Positions 28,635 through 37,378 are shown, counted from the stretch's first letter. The stretch: DNA of 64,000 bases from CAWEQW01 sp963811365 (GCA_963811365.1 CAWEQW010000007.1:186001-250000); one strand, 5' to 3'. Program-made: numbers and translations. Notes: generated from the sequence alone by a model not told the origin.

Positions 28635-29314
28635 GTGGTCGGTTCGCCGTCGAGGCGCAGAGTCAGGGTCGCCGCCGTAGTCGCAGCCGGAGGCTGCTGC
28701 TCTCCGCGTGCGGGTCCGTGCACCCCGGCGCCGCCGCCGTCGTCGGTGGCGACACGATCAGCACCGGGCAGGTCGACGACGTCGCGCTGTCGCTGTGCGC
28801 GGCGAACAGTGGCGGCCAGTCCGGGCTGCCGACGCGGCAGGCCCGCCAGGGTGCCCTGTCCGTGCTGCTCCAGACCCAGCTGGCGCTGCAGCTCGGCAGG
28901 AAGGAGGGCGTCCGGGCCAACCAGCAGCAGCTGGCCGCGGCCGTCGCGCAGAGCGGCTCCACGATCCGCAAGCTGCCGCCCGAGCGGCGGCCGGCGTTCC
29001 GCGACGCCCTGACCCGGTACGTCGAGGCGCAGCTGATGCTCCGGGAGGCCGGTCGCAAGGTGCTCGAGGCCAGGGGCCCGGGCACGGTCACCGCCCAGCG
29101 TGCGCAGGCCGCCGGCACGGCCCTGCTCCGGCGCTACGCCGACCGCGCCGACATCTCGGTCGACCCGCGCTTCGGCAGGTTCACCAACGGCGCCCTCCAG
29201 GCCGCGAGCGGGTCGCTCTCGGTGCCGGTGTCGTCTCGGGCGAGCGACGGCAGCAGCAGCGACCCCTCCGCGAGCTGGGTCGCCGGGCTGCCCGCCAACC
29301 AGAAGTGCAGCTGA
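28635..29314 (+). CDS. SurA-like/peptidyl-prolyl isomerase-like lipoprotein, frameshifted near its N-terminus
   Basis: Probable exported lipoprotein of about 225 residues. GTG 28635 follows AAGGAG and reads VVGSPSRRRVRVAAVVAAGG. Near 28695 the frame must change (one base lost or two gained) to give LLLSACGS, a lipobox. The rest is intact: AAAVVGGDTISTGQVDDVALSLC resembles the N-terminus of SurA/PrsA-like chaperones, followed by a helical region (LALQLGRKEGVRANQQQL, RYVEAQLMLREAGRK). The isomerase domain itself is not present. It sits between mfd and mazG, where actinobacteria usually carry such a protein. Its stop overlaps the mazG start. Confidence 0.72.
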
Positions 29315-30291
29315 CCCTGCTGCTGACCAGCCCGCGCGTCGCGCCCGGGCTGATGTCCTGGTCGGCCTGGCAGGCCGTCACCGGCGCCGACCGGGTGCTC
29401 GCATCGGACCCGGACGCTCCGCTGGGTCGCGCGGTGGCCGCCTCGGGGATCCCGGTCGAGGTGCTGACGCCTGCCTCCGGTCCGGCCCTGCTGGGGGCGG
29501 CGCGGTTCGGCCACGTCGTCTGGCTGGCCGACGACGAGGAGGCCGAGCGGCTGCCGGCCGAGCTGGCGGCCGTGCTGGTCGACGGCGACCAGGCGGCCCC
29601 GGGCGTCGAGGTCCTGCACGCGTCGTACGACGTCCCGGGAGCGCGGCTTCTCGACCTGGTCACCGTCATGGACCGGTTGCGCACCGGCTGTCCCTGGGAC
29701 CGCGAGCAGACCCACCGGTCGCTGGCCCGCTACCTGCTCGAGGAGTCCTACGAGACGCTCGAGGCGATCGAGACCGGCGACCTCGCGCACCTTCGCGAGG
29801 AGCTGGGAGACCTGCTGCTGCAGGTGTGCTTCCACGCCCGCATCGCCAGCGAGGACGGCGAGCAGGGCTTCGACATCGACGACGTCGCCGGCGGCATCGT
29901 GGACAAGCTCGTCCACCGGCACCCGCACGTCTTCGCCGGCCTCGACGTCGCGGACGCCGACGAGGTCGAGGTCAACTGGGAGCTCCTCAAGGCGTCCGAG
30001 AAGGGCCGGACGTCGGTGCTCGAGGGCATCCCGTCGTCGCTCCCGGCGCTCGCGCTGGCCGACAAGGTGCTCGGCCGGGCGGCCCGGGTCGGCGTGCGGC
30101 CCGATGCGGCCGACGGGGCCGCCTCCGGCGCCGCCGCCGCGCTCGGGGACCGGCTCCTCGCGCTGGTGGCCCAGGGCCGCGAGGGCGGTCTGGACGCCGA
30201 GCAGGAGCTGCGGGACGCGGTCCGCAGGGTCGCCGAGGCGGTGCGTGCCGCCGAGCGCGCGGCCGCGGACGGCCCCGGGTCAGGGTCGTGA
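29305..30291 (+). CDS. mazG: nucleoside triphosphate pyrophosphohydrolase MazG
   Basis: MazG of 328 residues. It hydrolyses non-canonical or excess NTPs to NMP and PPi. The first about 105 residues are an actinobacterial N-terminal extension (LLLTSPRVAPGLMSWSAW). The MazG fold follows: RLRTGCPWDREQTHRSLARYLLEESYETLEAI and REELGDLLLQVCFHARIA carry the EExxE and ExxD metal ligands. VIHRHPHVF-type sequence (KLVHRHPHVFAGLDV) closes the domain. GTG 29305 overlaps the end of the lipoprotein gene by 10 bases; its ribosome site is weak. Confidence 0.92.
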   Translation: MQLTLLLTSPRVAPGLMSWSAWQAVTGADRVLASDPDAPLGRAVAASGIPVEVLTPASGPALLGAARFGHVVWLADDEEAERLPAELAAVLVDGDQAAPGVEVLHASYDVPGARLLDLVTVMDRLRTGCPWDREQTHRSLARYLLEESYETLEAIETGDLAHLREELGDLLLQVCFHARIASEDGEQGFDIDDVAGGIVDKLVHRHPHVFAGLDVADADEVEVNWELLKASEKGRTSVLEGIPSSLPALALADKVLGRAARVGVRPDAADGAASGAAAALGDRLLALVAQGREGGLDAEQELRDAVRRVAEAVRAAERAAADGPGSGS

Positions 30292-30332
30292 CCGGCCCGC
30301 GAGCCCTCGCGAGCCGCGGGGTCGCCGCGGGC

Positions 30333-30338
30333 TAGGCT
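30333..30338 (+). promoter_or_regulatory. -10 box upstream of enolase
   Basis: TAGGCT fits TANNNT and lies 56 bases before the eno start, leaving a leader with its own GAGGAG ribosome site. The gap after mazG (102 bases) supports an independent promoter. Confidence 0.45.
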
Positions 30339-30393
30339 GAGACGCGTACGGCACCGGAGCGGTGCATCACGGTCAACCCACTGAGGAGCACAC

Positions 30394-31674
30394 GTGGCGT
30401 CCATCGAGGCTGTCGGTGCGCGGGAGATCCTTGACTCGCGCGGCAACCCCACTGTCGAGGTCGAGGTCGCGCTCGACGACGGCACCATCAGCCGGGCCGC
30501 CGTCCCCTCCGGTGCGTCCACCGGGGCGTTCGAGGCCGTGGAGCTCCGCGACGGTGGCGACCGCTACGGCGGCAAGGGCGTCGGCAAGGCCGTCGACGCG
30601 GTGCTCGACGTCATCGGCCCCGAGCTGACCGGCTTCGAGGCCTCGGAGCAGCGGCTCGTCGACCAGAAGCTGCTCGACCTCGACGGCACCCCGAACAAGA
30701 CCCAGCTCGGCGCAAACGCGATCCTCGGCGTCTCGCTGGCGGTCGCCCGGGCGGCGGCCGACTCCGCGGACCTCCCGCTCTTCCGCTACGTCGGCGGCCC
30801 CAACGCGCACCTCCTGCCGGTGCCGATGATGAACATCATCAACGGTGGCGCGCACGCCGACAGTGGCGTGGACGTCCAGGAGTTCATGATCGCCCCGGTC
30901 GGCGCGCCGAGCTTCCGCGAGGCCCTGCGCTACGGCGCGGAGGTCTACCACGCGCTCAAGTCGGTGCTGAAGGGGCGCGGGCTGGCCACCGGACTGGGCG
31001 ACGAGGGCGGCTTCGCGCCGGACCTGCCCTCGGCCCACGACGCGCTCGACCTGATCGTCGCCGCGGTGGAGGAGACCGGGCTGGTGCCCGGCCAGGACAT
31101 CGCGTTCGCCCTGGACGCGGCCGCCTCGGAGTTCTTCGACGACGGGGCGTACCAGTTCGAGAGGCAGGCACGCTCCGCCGAGCAGATGCAGGCCTACTAC
31201 ACCGACCTGGTGGCGTCCTACCCGATCGTCTCGCTCGAGGACCCGCTCGACGAGGAGGACTGGGAGGGCTGGGCGGCGATGACCGAGGCCCTCGGCGACC
31301 GGGTGCAGATCGTCGGCGACGACATCTTCGTCACGAACGTCGAGCGGCTGGGCCGCGGCATCTCCGAGAGGTCCGCCAACGCGCTGCTGGTGAAGGTGAA
31401 CCAGATCGGCTCGCTGACCGAGACGCTCGACTCGGTGGACCTCGCGCACCGCAACGGCTTCCGCTGCATGATGAGCCACCGCTCCGGTGAGACCGAGGAC
31501 ACCACGATCGCCGACCTGGCGGTCGCGACGAACTGCGGCCAGATCAAGTCCGGAGCGCCGGCCCGGTCCGAGCGGGTGGCGAAGTACAACCAGCTGCTGC
31601 GCATCGAGGAGGAGCTCGACGACGCGGCCAGGTACGCCGGTCGCGACGCCTTCCCGCGGTTCGCCGGTCGCTGA
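30394..31674 (+). CDS. eno: enolase
   Basis: Enolase of 426 residues converts 2-phosphoglycerate to phosphoenolpyruvate in the cytoplasm. AREILDSRGNPTVEVEV is the canonical N-terminus, SGASTGAFEAVELRDG and NGGAHADSGVDVQEFMI follow, GDEGGFAPDL holds a catalytic Glu, SLEDPLDEEDW a magnesium ligand, LLVKVNQIG the catalytic Lys, and MMSHRSGETEDTTIADL the signature. Start GTG 30394 is preceded by GAGGAG. Usual length and no defects. Confidence 0.98.
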   Translation: MASIEAVGAREILDSRGNPTVEVEVALDDGTISRAAVPSGASTGAFEAVELRDGGDRYGGKGVGKAVDAVLDVIGPELTGFEASEQRLVDQKLLDLDGTPNKTQLGANAILGVSLAVARAAADSADLPLFRYVGGPNAHLLPVPMMNIINGGAHADSGVDVQEFMIAPVGAPSFREALRYGAEVYHALKSVLKGRGLATGLGDEGGFAPDLPSAHDALDLIVAAVEETGLVPGQDIAFALDAAASEFFDDGAYQFERQARSAEQMQAYYTDLVASYPIVSLEDPLDEEDWEGWAAMTEALGDRVQIVGDDIFVTNVERLGRGISERSANALLVKVNQIGSLTETLDSVDLAHRNGFRCMMSHRSGETEDTTIADLAVATNCGQIKSGAPARSERVAKYNQLLRIEEELDDAARYAGRDAFPRFAGR

Positions 31675-31687
31675 GGCGCCTCCCGTC

Positions 31688-32308
31688 ATGCCGAGAGGCC
31701 GTCCGTCGCCACGACCCGCGGGCTCCCGCGGGGCCGGCCGCGCGGCCGGCCGTCCGACGACCGGCCGCTCCGCCACCCGCTCGGCCGGGCCGGGATCCCG
31801 TCCCGCGCCGCGGCCGCCCCGGCGTGCCGGCCGGCGCGGACCCGGGCAGGGCCTGCGCGCCCTGCGCCCGCGGCTCACGGGTCGCGCGGCGGTGCTCGTG
31901 CTGGTGATGGCGGTGCTCGTCGTGTCGTACGCCTCCAGCCTGCGGGCCTACCTGCAGCAGCAGGGCGAGCTCGCCGGGCTGCGCGCGGACATCGCCACCT
32001 CCCGCGCGCACATCACCGCGCTGGAGCGGGAGCAGCGGCGCTGGCAGGACCCGGCGTACGTCCGCGCGCAGGCGCGCCAGCGGTTCGGCTGGGTGCTGCC
32101 CGGGGAGGTCGGCTTCCGGGTGCTGGGCGCCCACGGTACGGCGATGGGGGCGGACTCCTCCCTGGACAGGGCGCCGGTGGCCTCGTCCACGGGCCCGACC
32201 TGGTACCACACAGCCTGGGCCAGCGTGCTGGCCGCCGGGCAGCCGGCCAAGCACCGCAAGCCCACCCCGGCGACGGAGATCCGCCCGCCCCAGAGACGCT
32301 CGCACTGA
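31688..32308 (+). CDS. septum formation initiator family protein (FtsB/DivIC-like)
   Basis: Single-pass membrane protein of 206 residues. A basic, proline-rich cytoplasmic tail (about 1-65) precedes a transmembrane helix (AAVLVLVMAVLVVSYASSL), a short coiled coil (YLQQQGELAGLRADIATSRAHITALEREQRRW) and RAQARQRFGWVLPGE, the FtsB/DivIC hallmark. Such proteins link FtsL and FtsQ in the divisome. It lies 13 bases after eno as in other actinobacteria. The C-terminal about 60 residues are low complexity. Confidence 0.88.
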   Translation: MPRGRPSPRPAGSRGAGRAAGRPTTGRSATRSAGPGSRPAPRPPRRAGRRGPGQGLRALRPRLTGRAAVLVLVMAVLVVSYASSLRAYLQQQGELAGLRADIATSRAHITALEREQRRWQDPAYVRAQARQRFGWVLPGEVGFRVLGAHGTAMGADSSLDRAPVASSTGPTWYHTAWASVLAAGQPAKHRKPTPATEIRPPQRRSH

Positions 32309-32312
32309 CGCC

Positions 32313-32807
32313 GTGGTCGACCCGCACGACACCGCGGTGGTCGCGGCCCAGCTCGGCCGGCCCCCGCGCGGCGTCCACGGCGTGGCGCACCGCTGCCCCT
32401 GCGGCAACCCCGACGTGGTCGCCACCGAGCCGCGGCTCGAGGACGGCACTCCGTTCCCGACCACGTTCTACCTGACCTGTCCCCGCGCCGCATCTCTGAT
32501 CGGCACGCTCGAGGCCTCCGGCCTGATGCGCCAGATGACGGACCGGCTGGCCGAGGACCCCGACCTCGCCGCCGCCTACGACCGCGCCCACACCCGCTAC
32601 CTGGCGGCGCGCGAGGCGATCGGTCACGTCCCGGAGATCACCGGGGTGTCGGCCGGCGGGATGCCCACCCGGGTCAAGTGCCTGCACGTGCTCGCCGCGC
32701 AGTCGCTCGCGCAGGGCCGAGGGGTCAACCCGCTCGGCGACGAGGTGCTCGACGCGCTCGGCGGGTTCTGGGCTGCCGGGCCCTGCGTGGCTGCGGACCC
32801 GGCATGA
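32313..32807 (+). CDS. DUF501 protein
   Basis: Conserved actinobacterial protein of 164 residues with unknown role. HRCPCGNPDVVATEPRLEDGTPFPTTFYLTCP is the typical core, with three cysteines that could bind a metal. GVSAGGMPTRVKCLHVLAAQSLAQG is the second conserved block, followed by NPLGDEVL. Stop overlaps the next start (ATGA), so it is translated together with the phosphatase that follows. Confidence 0.88.
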   Translation: MVDPHDTAVVAAQLGRPPRGVHGVAHRCPCGNPDVVATEPRLEDGTPFPTTFYLTCPRAASLIGTLEASGLMRQMTDRLAEDPDLAAAYDRAHTRYLAAREAIGHVPEITGVSAGGMPTRVKCLHVLAAQSLAQGRGVNPLGDEVLDALGGFWAAGPCVAADPA

Positions 32808-33727
32808 CCCGGGTGGCCGCGCTGGACTGCGGCACGAACACCGTCCGGCTGCTGGTCGCCGACCTCGACGCGTCGACCGGTCGGGCCCGGGAGCTGACCC
32901 GGCAGATGCAGGTGGTGCGGCTCGGCGAGGGTGTCGACCGCACCGGCCGGCTCTCCGAGGAGGCGCTCGCCCGGACGTTCCGCGCCGTCGACGCGTACGC
33001 CGCCGTCGTGACCTCCTACGGCGTCGAGGCGGTGCGGTTCTGTGCGACCTCCGCGGCGCGGGACGCCTCGAACGCGGCACGCTTCACCGCGGGCATCCGG
33101 GCGCGGATCGGCGTGCAGCCCGAGGTGCTGACCGGTGCCGAGGAGGCGCGGCTCGGCTACGACGGCGCGACCCGCGGGCTCGACGAGCCTGGCCCGCTGC
33201 TGGTGCTCGACATCGGCGGCGGCTCGACCGAGCTGGTGATCGGGAGCCGGCACGGCGCGTACGACGCGGCCTGGTCGCTCGACGTCGGCGCCGTCCGCCT
33301 CACCGAGCGGCTGATGCCGTCGGACCCGCCGACCGCCGCGGAGGTCGCGGCCGCGACGGCGGTGGTGGACGCCGCACTGGAGACGCTGCCCGGGCACGGC
33401 GTGGACCTAGGCTCGGCGCGCACCGTGGTCGGGGTCGCCGGCACGGTCACCACGCTCGCCGCGTTGGTCCTGGAGCTTCCGGCCTACGACCGCGCGGCGG
33501 TGCACGGGTCCCGGCTGGACGTCGCTGCGGTGCGCGCGCAGGCCGCCCGGCTGCTGGCCATGACGACCGACGAACGTCGTAGGCTGCCTTCCATGCACCC
33601 GGGCCGCGCCGACGTGATCGCTGCGGGGGCGCTGGTCCTGGACCGGGCGCTCGGCCGAGCCTCCGCGACCTCGCTGCTGGTGTCCGAGGCCGACATCCTC
33701 GACGGCATCGCGTGGTCGCTCGGATGA
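32804..33727 (+). CDS. ppx: exopolyphosphatase / GppA-family phosphatase
   Basis: ASKHA-fold phosphatase of 307 residues. AALDCGTNTVRLLVADL is the phosphate-1 motif, FCATSAARDASNA and GAEEARLGYDGA follow, and VLDIGGGSTELVIG is the phosphate-2 motif; VAGTVTTLAAL and MHPGRADVIAAGALVL are also conserved. It is the short, single-module form common in actinobacteria (Ppx1/Ppx2). It hydrolyses polyphosphate or pppGpp; which one cannot be read. It overlaps both neighbours by 4 bases. Confidence 0.92.
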   Translation: MTRVAALDCGTNTVRLLVADLDASTGRARELTRQMQVVRLGEGVDRTGRLSEEALARTFRAVDAYAAVVTSYGVEAVRFCATSAARDASNAARFTAGIRARIGVQPEVLTGAEEARLGYDGATRGLDEPGPLLVLDIGGGSTELVIGSRHGAYDAAWSLDVGAVRLTERLMPSDPPTAAEVAAATAVVDAALETLPGHGVDLGSARTVVGVAGTVTTLAALVLELPAYDRAAVHGSRLDVAAVRAQAARLLAMTTDERRRLPSMHPGRADVIAAGALVLDRALGRASATSLLVSEADILDGIAWSLG

Positions 33728-34569
33728 CCGAGCTGCCGCACCCGGTCACCGGGCAGCCGTTCCCCTCGCCCGTGCCGGCGGCGTCCGGGTGGCCGGACGA
33801 CCCGGCGTCGGCGCTGCGCGACGGGGTGCCGGTCGGGGTCAGCGCTGCGGAGGTCGTGAGCCTCGCGCGCGACGCCACCGCGCTGCGCAGCCTGAGCGCG
33901 GAGATCTCGGTGTGCCGGGCATGTCCCAGGCTGGTGACCTGGCGCGAGGACGTGGCGGTCGCCAAGCGGGCCGCCTTCGCCGACCAGCCGTACTGGGGCC
34001 GGCCGGTCGCCGGGTGGGGCGACGAGCACCCGCAGATCCTGGTGGTGGGGCTGGCCCCCGCGGCGCACGGCGGCAACCGCACCGGCCGGATCTTCACCGG
34101 CGACCGCTCCGGCGACTGGCTGTTCGCCGCCCTGCACCGGGTCGGCCTGGCCACGCAGGCGACCTCGGAGCACGCCGGCGACGGGCAGCGGCTGATCGGC
34201 TGCCGGATGGTGGCCGCCGTGCGCTGCGCCCCGCCGAGCAACCGGCCGACCGTCGTGGAGCGGGACACCTGCGCGCCGTGGCTGGCCCGCGAGGTCGCGC
34301 TGGTCGCCGACGACCTGCGCGCCGTCGTCTGCCTGGGCTCCTACGGCTGGGACGCCGCGCTGCGCACGTTCGGCTCGCTGGGATGGACGGTGCCGCGCCC
34401 GCGGCCACGGTTCGGCCACGGCGCCGAGACCCGGCTGGTCTCGCCCGCCGGAGGTGACGTGCTGCTGCTGGGCTGCTACCACCCGTCGCAGCAGAACACG
34501 TTCACCGGCAAGCTCACCGAGCCGATGCTCGACGCGGTGCTGGGGCGGGCGGCGCGGATGCGAGCATGA
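33724..34569 (+). CDS. uracil-DNA glycosylase, family 5 (UdgB-type)
   Basis: Base-excision repair enzyme of 281 residues. ICRACPRLVTWRE-type sequence (VCRACPRLVTWREDV) supplies two cysteines of the [4Fe-4S] cluster. GLAPAAHGGNRTGRIFTGDRSG is motif A. LGCYHPSQQNTFTGKL is motif B. The Ala in GLAPAAHG, in place of the catalytic Asp/Glu of other families, is the family-5 trait. Such enzymes remove uracil and some other deaminated bases. ATG 33724 overlaps the phosphatase stop. A tRNA gene begins 9 bases after its stop. Confidence 0.88.
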   Translation: MTELPHPVTGQPFPSPVPAASGWPDDPASALRDGVPVGVSAAEVVSLARDATALRSLSAEISVCRACPRLVTWREDVAVAKRAAFADQPYWGRPVAGWGDEHPQILVVGLAPAAHGGNRTGRIFTGDRSGDWLFAALHRVGLATQATSEHAGDGQRLIGCRMVAAVRCAPPSNRPTVVERDTCAPWLAREVALVADDLRAVVCLGSYGWDAALRTFGSLGWTVPRPRPRFGHGAETRLVSPAGGDVLLLGCYHPSQQNTFTGKLTEPMLDAVLGRAARMRA

Positions 34570-34577
34570 GCGTGCAG

Positions 34578-34650
34578 GCCCCCGTATCCCAACGGCAGAG
34601 GACGAGGTCTTAAACACCTTTCAGTGTGGGTTCGAGTCCCACCGGGGGCA
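34578..34650 (+). tRNA. tRNA with anticodon UAA (predicted tRNA-Leu), short variable loop
   Basis: A full cloverleaf of 73 nt. Acceptor GCCCCCG (34578-34584) pairs with CGGGGGC (34643-34649). The T arm is GTGGG/CCCAC around TTCGAGT. The anticodon stem is 34604-34608 with 34616-34620 (one G-U), loop CTTAAAC, anticodon TAA at 34611-34613. The variable loop has 5 nt. The D stem has three pairs and one mismatch. CCA is not encoded. UAA reads the Leu codon UUA, yet bacterial leucine tRNAs normally have a long variable arm. Confidence 0.85.
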
Positions 34651-34683
34651 CCCCAGACCCGCCGGTTTCCAGGCTCGCACCTC

Positions 34684-35236
34684 GACCGTTCGGACCGGCA
34701 GTCGTGGTCGGTGTCGGCTGGTTCCAGGCGGGAGGGGCGGGTGAGCGGTCGCCGAGTGCCGGTGCGAGTGGTCGCGGGTCCGGTGTGGAGGAGGCTGAGC
34801 CCGTCTGCAAACCAGCTGGCCTGGTGCGCTGGGACCGTTCGGACCGGCAGTCGTGGTCGGTGTCGGCTGGTTCCAGGCGGGAGGGGCGGGTGAGCGGTCG
34901 CCGAGTGCCGGTGCGAGTGGTCGCGGGTCCGGTGTGGAGGAGGCTGAGCCCGTCTGCAAACCAGCTGGCCTGGTGCGCTGGGACCGTTCGGACCGGCAGT
35001 CGTGGTCGGTGTCGGCTGGTTCCAGGCGGGAGGGGCGGGTGAGCGGTCGCCGAGTGCCGGTGCGAGTGGTCGCGGGTCCGGTGTGGAGGAGGCTGAGCCC
35101 GTCTGCAAACCAGCCGGCCCGGTGCGCTGGGACCGTTCGGACCGGCAGTCGTGGTCGGTGTCGGCTGGTTCCTGGCGGGAGGGGCGGGTGAGCGGTCGCC
35201 GAGTGCCGGTGCGAGTGGTCGCGGGTCCGGTGTGGG
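34684..35236 (+). repeat. 149-bp tandem repeat, about 3.7 copies
   Basis: The unit begins GACCGTTCGGACCGGCAGTC and starts at 34684, 34833, 34982 and 35131, exactly 149 bases apart. The last copy stops after about 106 bases. Copies differ by only a few substitutions, for example the CTGGCCTG/CCGGCCCG variant at the end of copy 3 and A/T at about 35173 in copy 4. Because 149 is not a multiple of 3, no protein repeat is maintained; open frames over it are artefacts. It lies between the tRNA and the next gene. Confidence 0.9.
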
Positions 35237-35356
35237 GCACCGGGAACACGGGAACGCGGGCGTCCGTTAACCCCCTGACAGCCGTAGGATCGAGGTACGG
35301 CACGTCCAGCGGCGTCCACGTCGGGCGCCGGACCGGCCTCCGAGGAGAGACCAGAG

Positions 35357-36220
35357 ATGCAGAGCAGCAACCCCGTGTTCCAGAGGTCCGAGGGCTTCAA
35401 CGGGCGCGGCACGACCTACCCCGCGAGCGGGATGCGCTACCCGTCGTACGGCTCTTCGCCGTCGACGCAGGGCGGTCCCGCCCAGGCCCCCGCGCCGCCG
35501 TCCGGCCCGACGTACGCCGACCGCGGCCCGATGACCATCGACTCCGTGGTGCAGAAGACCGGCATCACGATGGCGGTCGTCGTGGTGGTCGCCGCGCTCA
35601 CCTGGCTGCTGACCCCGGCGGTCGTCGACAGCAGCGGCGCACCCACGTCGAGCACCAGCACGATCATGGCGCTGTGGATCGGCGGCGCGTTCGTCGGCTT
35701 CGGCCTGTCGCTGGTGCTGTCGTTCCGTCGGACGGTCAGCCCCGGGCTGGTGATCGCCTATGCGGTCGCCGAGGGCGTGTTCATCGGGGCGATGAGCAAG
35801 TGGTTCGAGACGATCTGGCCCGGCATCGTGGTCGGCGCCGTGGTCGGCACCTTCGCTGCCGTCGCCGGCACGCTCGCGGCGTACAAGTTCTTCAACATCT
35901 CGGTCAGCCCGCGGTTCCGGAAGTGGACCGTCGCCGCGCTCTTCGGCTTCGTGGCCGTGACGCTCCTCGACTTCGTGCTGGGCCTGTTCGGCGCGTCGAT
36001 GGGCTTCAACGGGCTCGGGGGCCTCGGCCTCGTGATGAGCATCCTCGGCCTCGCGCTCGGGGTGCTGATGCTGATCCTCGACTTCGACTACGTCGAGCGG
36101 GGGATCGCCGCGGGGCTGCCGGAGCAGGAGTCGTGGCGCGCGGCGTTCGGGCTCACCGTGACGGTGATCTGGATCTACGTCGAGATGCTGCGGATCCTCG
36201 CGATCCTGCGCGGCGACTGA
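35357..36220 (+). CDS. Bax inhibitor-1 / YccA family membrane protein
   Basis: Membrane protein of 287 residues. A soluble proline/serine-rich N-terminus (about 1-60) precedes seven hydrophobic segments. SLVLSFRRTVSPGLVIAYAVAEGVFIGAMSKWFE and the ending ILDFDYVERGIAAGLPEQESWRAAFGLTVTVIWIYVEMLRIL are the signature of the actinobacterial YccA-like branch. The family may conduct calcium or protons. ATG 35357 follows GAGGAGAGA. It ends at a strong bidirectional hairpin. Confidence 0.88.
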   Translation: MQSSNPVFQRSEGFNGRGTTYPASGMRYPSYGSSPSTQGGPAQAPAPPSGPTYADRGPMTIDSVVQKTGITMAVVVVVAALTWLLTPAVVDSSGAPTSSTSTIMALWIGGAFVGFGLSLVLSFRRTVSPGLVIAYAVAEGVFIGAMSKWFETIWPGIVVGAVVGTFAAVAGTLAAYKFFNISVSPRFRKWTVAALFGFVAVTLLDFVLGLFGASMGFNGLGGLGLVMSILGLALGVLMLILDFDYVERGIAAGLPEQESWRAAFGLTVTVIWIYVEMLRILAILRGD

Positions 36221-36245
36221 CCCCCGCCTCCGTCCTGCTCCGACG

Positions 36246-36272
36246 ACGCCCCCGGCCCCCGGCCGGGGGCGT
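36246..36272. terminator. bidirectional hairpin terminator
   Basis: A perfect 12-bp stem (ACGCCCCCGGCC with GGCCGGGGGCGT) around a 3-base loop lies between convergent genes, 26 bases after the Bax-inhibitor-like stop. There is no long T-run. Confidence 0.75.
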
Positions 36273-36296
36273 TGCCGTCTCCCGGCCGGCGGGAGC

Positions 36297-37376
36297 TCAC
36301 GAGGGGTCGGCGACCTCCAGCGTGGCGTCCCCGGGGACCTCGCCGGCCTCCGGCTCCGGAGCCTCGGCGTCGGCGTCCGGGTGGCGGCGGCGACGGCGCA
36401 GCAGCGCCCAGCGGCCGCGCCTGCCGCGCTCGGTGCCGGCCACCTCCGTGCCGTCCACCTCCGTGCCGGGCACCCGGGTGGCCTGGACAGCCGCCCTCGA
36501 GATCGGCATGACCCCCTCGCCGCGCACGGCCTCGGGCACCCGGTCCTCCGGTGGGACGACGCCCACGGCGGCGAGCACGGAGGGCAGCAGGACCGAGGCG
36601 AGGCTCGCATAACCGGCCGCCGACGGGTGGAACCGGTCGGGGCCGAACAGCTCCTTCGGCGAGGTCGCGAACTCCGGCCCGAACACCGAGCTGAGCGAGA
36701 CGGTCCGGCCGCCGGACTCCACCACGGCGATCGTCTGCGCGGCCGCGAGCCGGCGCGACCACGACCGGGCCACCTGCTTCAGGGGCGGGGCGATGGGCTC
36801 GACGGTGCCGAGGTCGGGGCAGGTGCCGACGACCACCTCCGCGTCGTGCTCGCGCAGCCGCCGGACCGCCTCCTCGAGCAGGCGCACCGACTCCGACGGC
36901 CGCACCGTGTGTGTGACGTCGTTCGCACCGATCAGGATGACCGCCACGTGCGGCTCCATGGTCAGCGCCGCGTCGATCTGCCGGTCGAGGTCCCGGCTCT
37001 GAGCGCCCACGAACGCGAACGAGCGCAGGTGCACCCGCCGGTCCGCGGCCTCGGCCACCCCGGAGGCGACGTGCGCACCCGGAGTCTCCTCGACCTGGTC
37101 GACGCCGTACCCGGCGGCCGAGGAGTCGCCGAGCAGCGCGATCCTGAGGTCCGGCCCGGGCCGTCCGTGCCCGTACCAGCCGCTCGCGTCGGGCGGGGTC
37201 TCGTCGGCGTCCCCGATCGTGGCCCGGGCGAGCAGGGCCTCCACGCGCAGCAGCCCGTACAACGACGCGCCCAGCAGCGAGACGCCGCCACCGCCGTACG
37301 CGGCCGCGGCCGCGAGTCGTCGTGCCGCTGCGGCCTTCCCCACGCCCTCACTGTACGAGGCGTGCTTAGACTCCAC
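36297..37376 (-). CDS. SGNH/GDSL hydrolase
   Basis: Serine esterase-like protein of 359 residues. A possible membrane-anchoring hydrophobic stretch lies at about 20-45 (AAAAAYGGGGVSLLGASLYGLL). IALLGDSSAAGYGV carries the nucleophile Ser (block I), ILIGANDVTH is block III, and FGPDRFHPSAAGYASLA holds the catalytic Asp/His (block V). The last about 70 residues form a polar tail with GTEV repeats, an arginine run and acidic end. The GTG start faces the cbs start with 2 bases between them, so one start may be misplaced; GTG codons a few residues downstream are alternatives. Confidence 0.82.
   Translation of the reverse strand: MESKHASYSEGVGKAAAARRLAAAAAYGGGGVSLLGASLYGLLRVEALLARATIGDADETPPDASGWYGHGRPGPDLRIALLGDSSAAGYGVDQVEETPGAHVASGVAEAADRRVHLRSFAFVGAQSRDLDRQIDAALTMEPHVAVILIGANDVTHTVRPSESVRLLEEAVRRLREHDAEVVVGTCPDLGTVEPIAPPLKQVARSWSRRLAAAQTIAVVESGGRTVSLSSVFGPEFATSPKELFGPDRFHPSAAGYASLASVLLPSVLAAVGVVPPEDRVPEAVRGEGVMPISRAAVQATRVPGTEVDGTEVAGTERGRRGRWALLRRRRRHPDADAEAPEPEAGEVPGDATLEVADPS
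37367..37372 (+). promoter_or_regulatory. -10 box for a leaderless cbs transcript
   Basis: TAGACT is followed by 6 bases and the GTG at 37379, so the mRNA probably begins at its start codon. No Shine-Dalgarno sequence is present. Confidence 0.6.
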
Positions 37377-37378
37377 GT

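Noticed and set aside
34578..34650. A bldA-type long-arm tRNA-Leu
   Set aside because: The anticodon matches, but there is no long variable arm; described instead as an atypical short-arm tRNA.
34684..35236. CRISPR array
   Set aside because: Units are 149 bp, contiguous and without unique spacers; no cas genes are nearby.
34476..35412. Minus-strand open frames encoding repeated PADTDHDCRSERS-like peptides
   Set aside because: They arise from the 149-bp tandem repeat. The unit shifts frame in each copy and all three frames stay open, so no protein repeat is selected.
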